Shown here piece by piece: positions 6,199 through 6,199 of a stretch of 6,199 nt of DNA. Origin of the DNA: an uncultured Candidatus Saccharibacteria bacterium. Lineage in GTDB: Bacteria > Patescibacteria > Saccharimonadia > Saccharimonadales > UBA6022. Every line of letters begins with the position of its first letter. Position 1 is the stretch's first letter. The notes under the pieces were generated by a model, which did not search any database, had not been told where the DNA came from, and saw only the letters and a list, made by a program, of their open reading frames with translations. The stretch covers positions 1 through 6,199 of the forward strand of contig CAMPJF010000063.1 in assembly GCA_946886725.1 (NCBI GenBank), given 5' to 3'. Both the position numbers and the translations under genes were made by a program.

Positions 6199-6199
6199 C

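Larger units (their letters stand above)
5988..6199. other. AT-rich non-coding tail after ftsQ
   Basis: There are 212 bases to the right edge with no convincing gene. From left to right: a weak short inverted repeat AAGAG/CTCTT (5998-6009), a pyrimidine-rich run (6005-6018), two T-runs (6032-6036, 6042-6047), a T/A hairpin (6042-6072), A-runs (6095-6101, 6173-6180), a purine-rich stretch (6113-6145) between two copies of TTTCTCAGAA, and a short CATAC repeat at the very end. Composition differs sharply from the coding region. The T-rich part may end transcription of the operon, and the rest may be upstream control sequence of the next gene. No canonical GC-rich hairpin followed directly by a T-run is present. 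Confidence 0.6.

Noticed and set aside
6163..6199. Possible start of the next gene (ATG 6163, MVQQKKHTKAYK...)
   Set aside because: Only 12 codons are visible, there is no Shine-Dalgarno or good -10, and it does not look like FtsA or any family I recognise.
1..6199. CRISPR array, tRNA, rRNA, transposon ends or phage genes
   Set aside because: No spaced repeat series, cloverleaf, rRNA-like segment, transposase or terminal inverted repeats were seen on either strand; the window is core cell-wall and division sequence.

Overview
This window is a compact block of cell-division and cell-wall (dcw) genes, all on the + strand and nearly gap-free from the left edge to about position 5987. It ends in about 212 bases of AT-rich sequence with no convincing gene. 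Gene order is [ftsI/PBP2, 5' end cut off] - mraY - ftsW - murG - ftsQ. All five products are assigned from family motifs read directly in the translations. No database search was possible.

Organism: probably a Candidate Phyla Radiation bacterium, best guess Candidatus Saccharibacteria (TM7). This rests on remembered resemblance, not on a search. The clues are: MraY with N-IPTMAG and NAVNISDGLDGLAGG; FtsW with a CELGGAACRW loop and LPEAINDSVFA; MurG with IHDSDTRPGLTNR where most bacteria have HEQN; and an FtsQ with a long, Arg-rich cytoplasmic tail. The cluster has also lost every soluble Mur ligase gene usually found between these genes. Base composition is moderate, reading frames need no UGA recoding, and all five stops are TAA or TAG, so the Gly-UGA code of Gracilibacteria/SR1 is not needed.

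Layout: 1-1576 class B penicillin-binding protein (transpeptidase); 1579-2619 MraY; 2624-3934 FtsW; 3870-5012 MurG, overlapping ftsW by 65 bases; 5046-5987 FtsQ, after a 33-base gap containing a good extended -10 promoter; 5988-6199 non-coding tail with a T/A hairpin and a duplicated dyad motif.

How they fit together: MraY makes lipid I, MurG converts it to lipid II, FtsW polymerises lipid II into glycan, the class B PBP cross-links it, and FtsQ is the bitopic divisome scaffold. The block therefore holds the membrane-stage and septal-synthesis steps as one likely operon. ftsQ may also be transcribed separately.

Nothing here amounts to an undescribed system. The points most worth a second look are the ftsW/murG overlap, the altered MurG pocket motifs, the cysteine pair in FtsW, the near-leaderless ftsQ promoter and the duplicated dyad in the tail.
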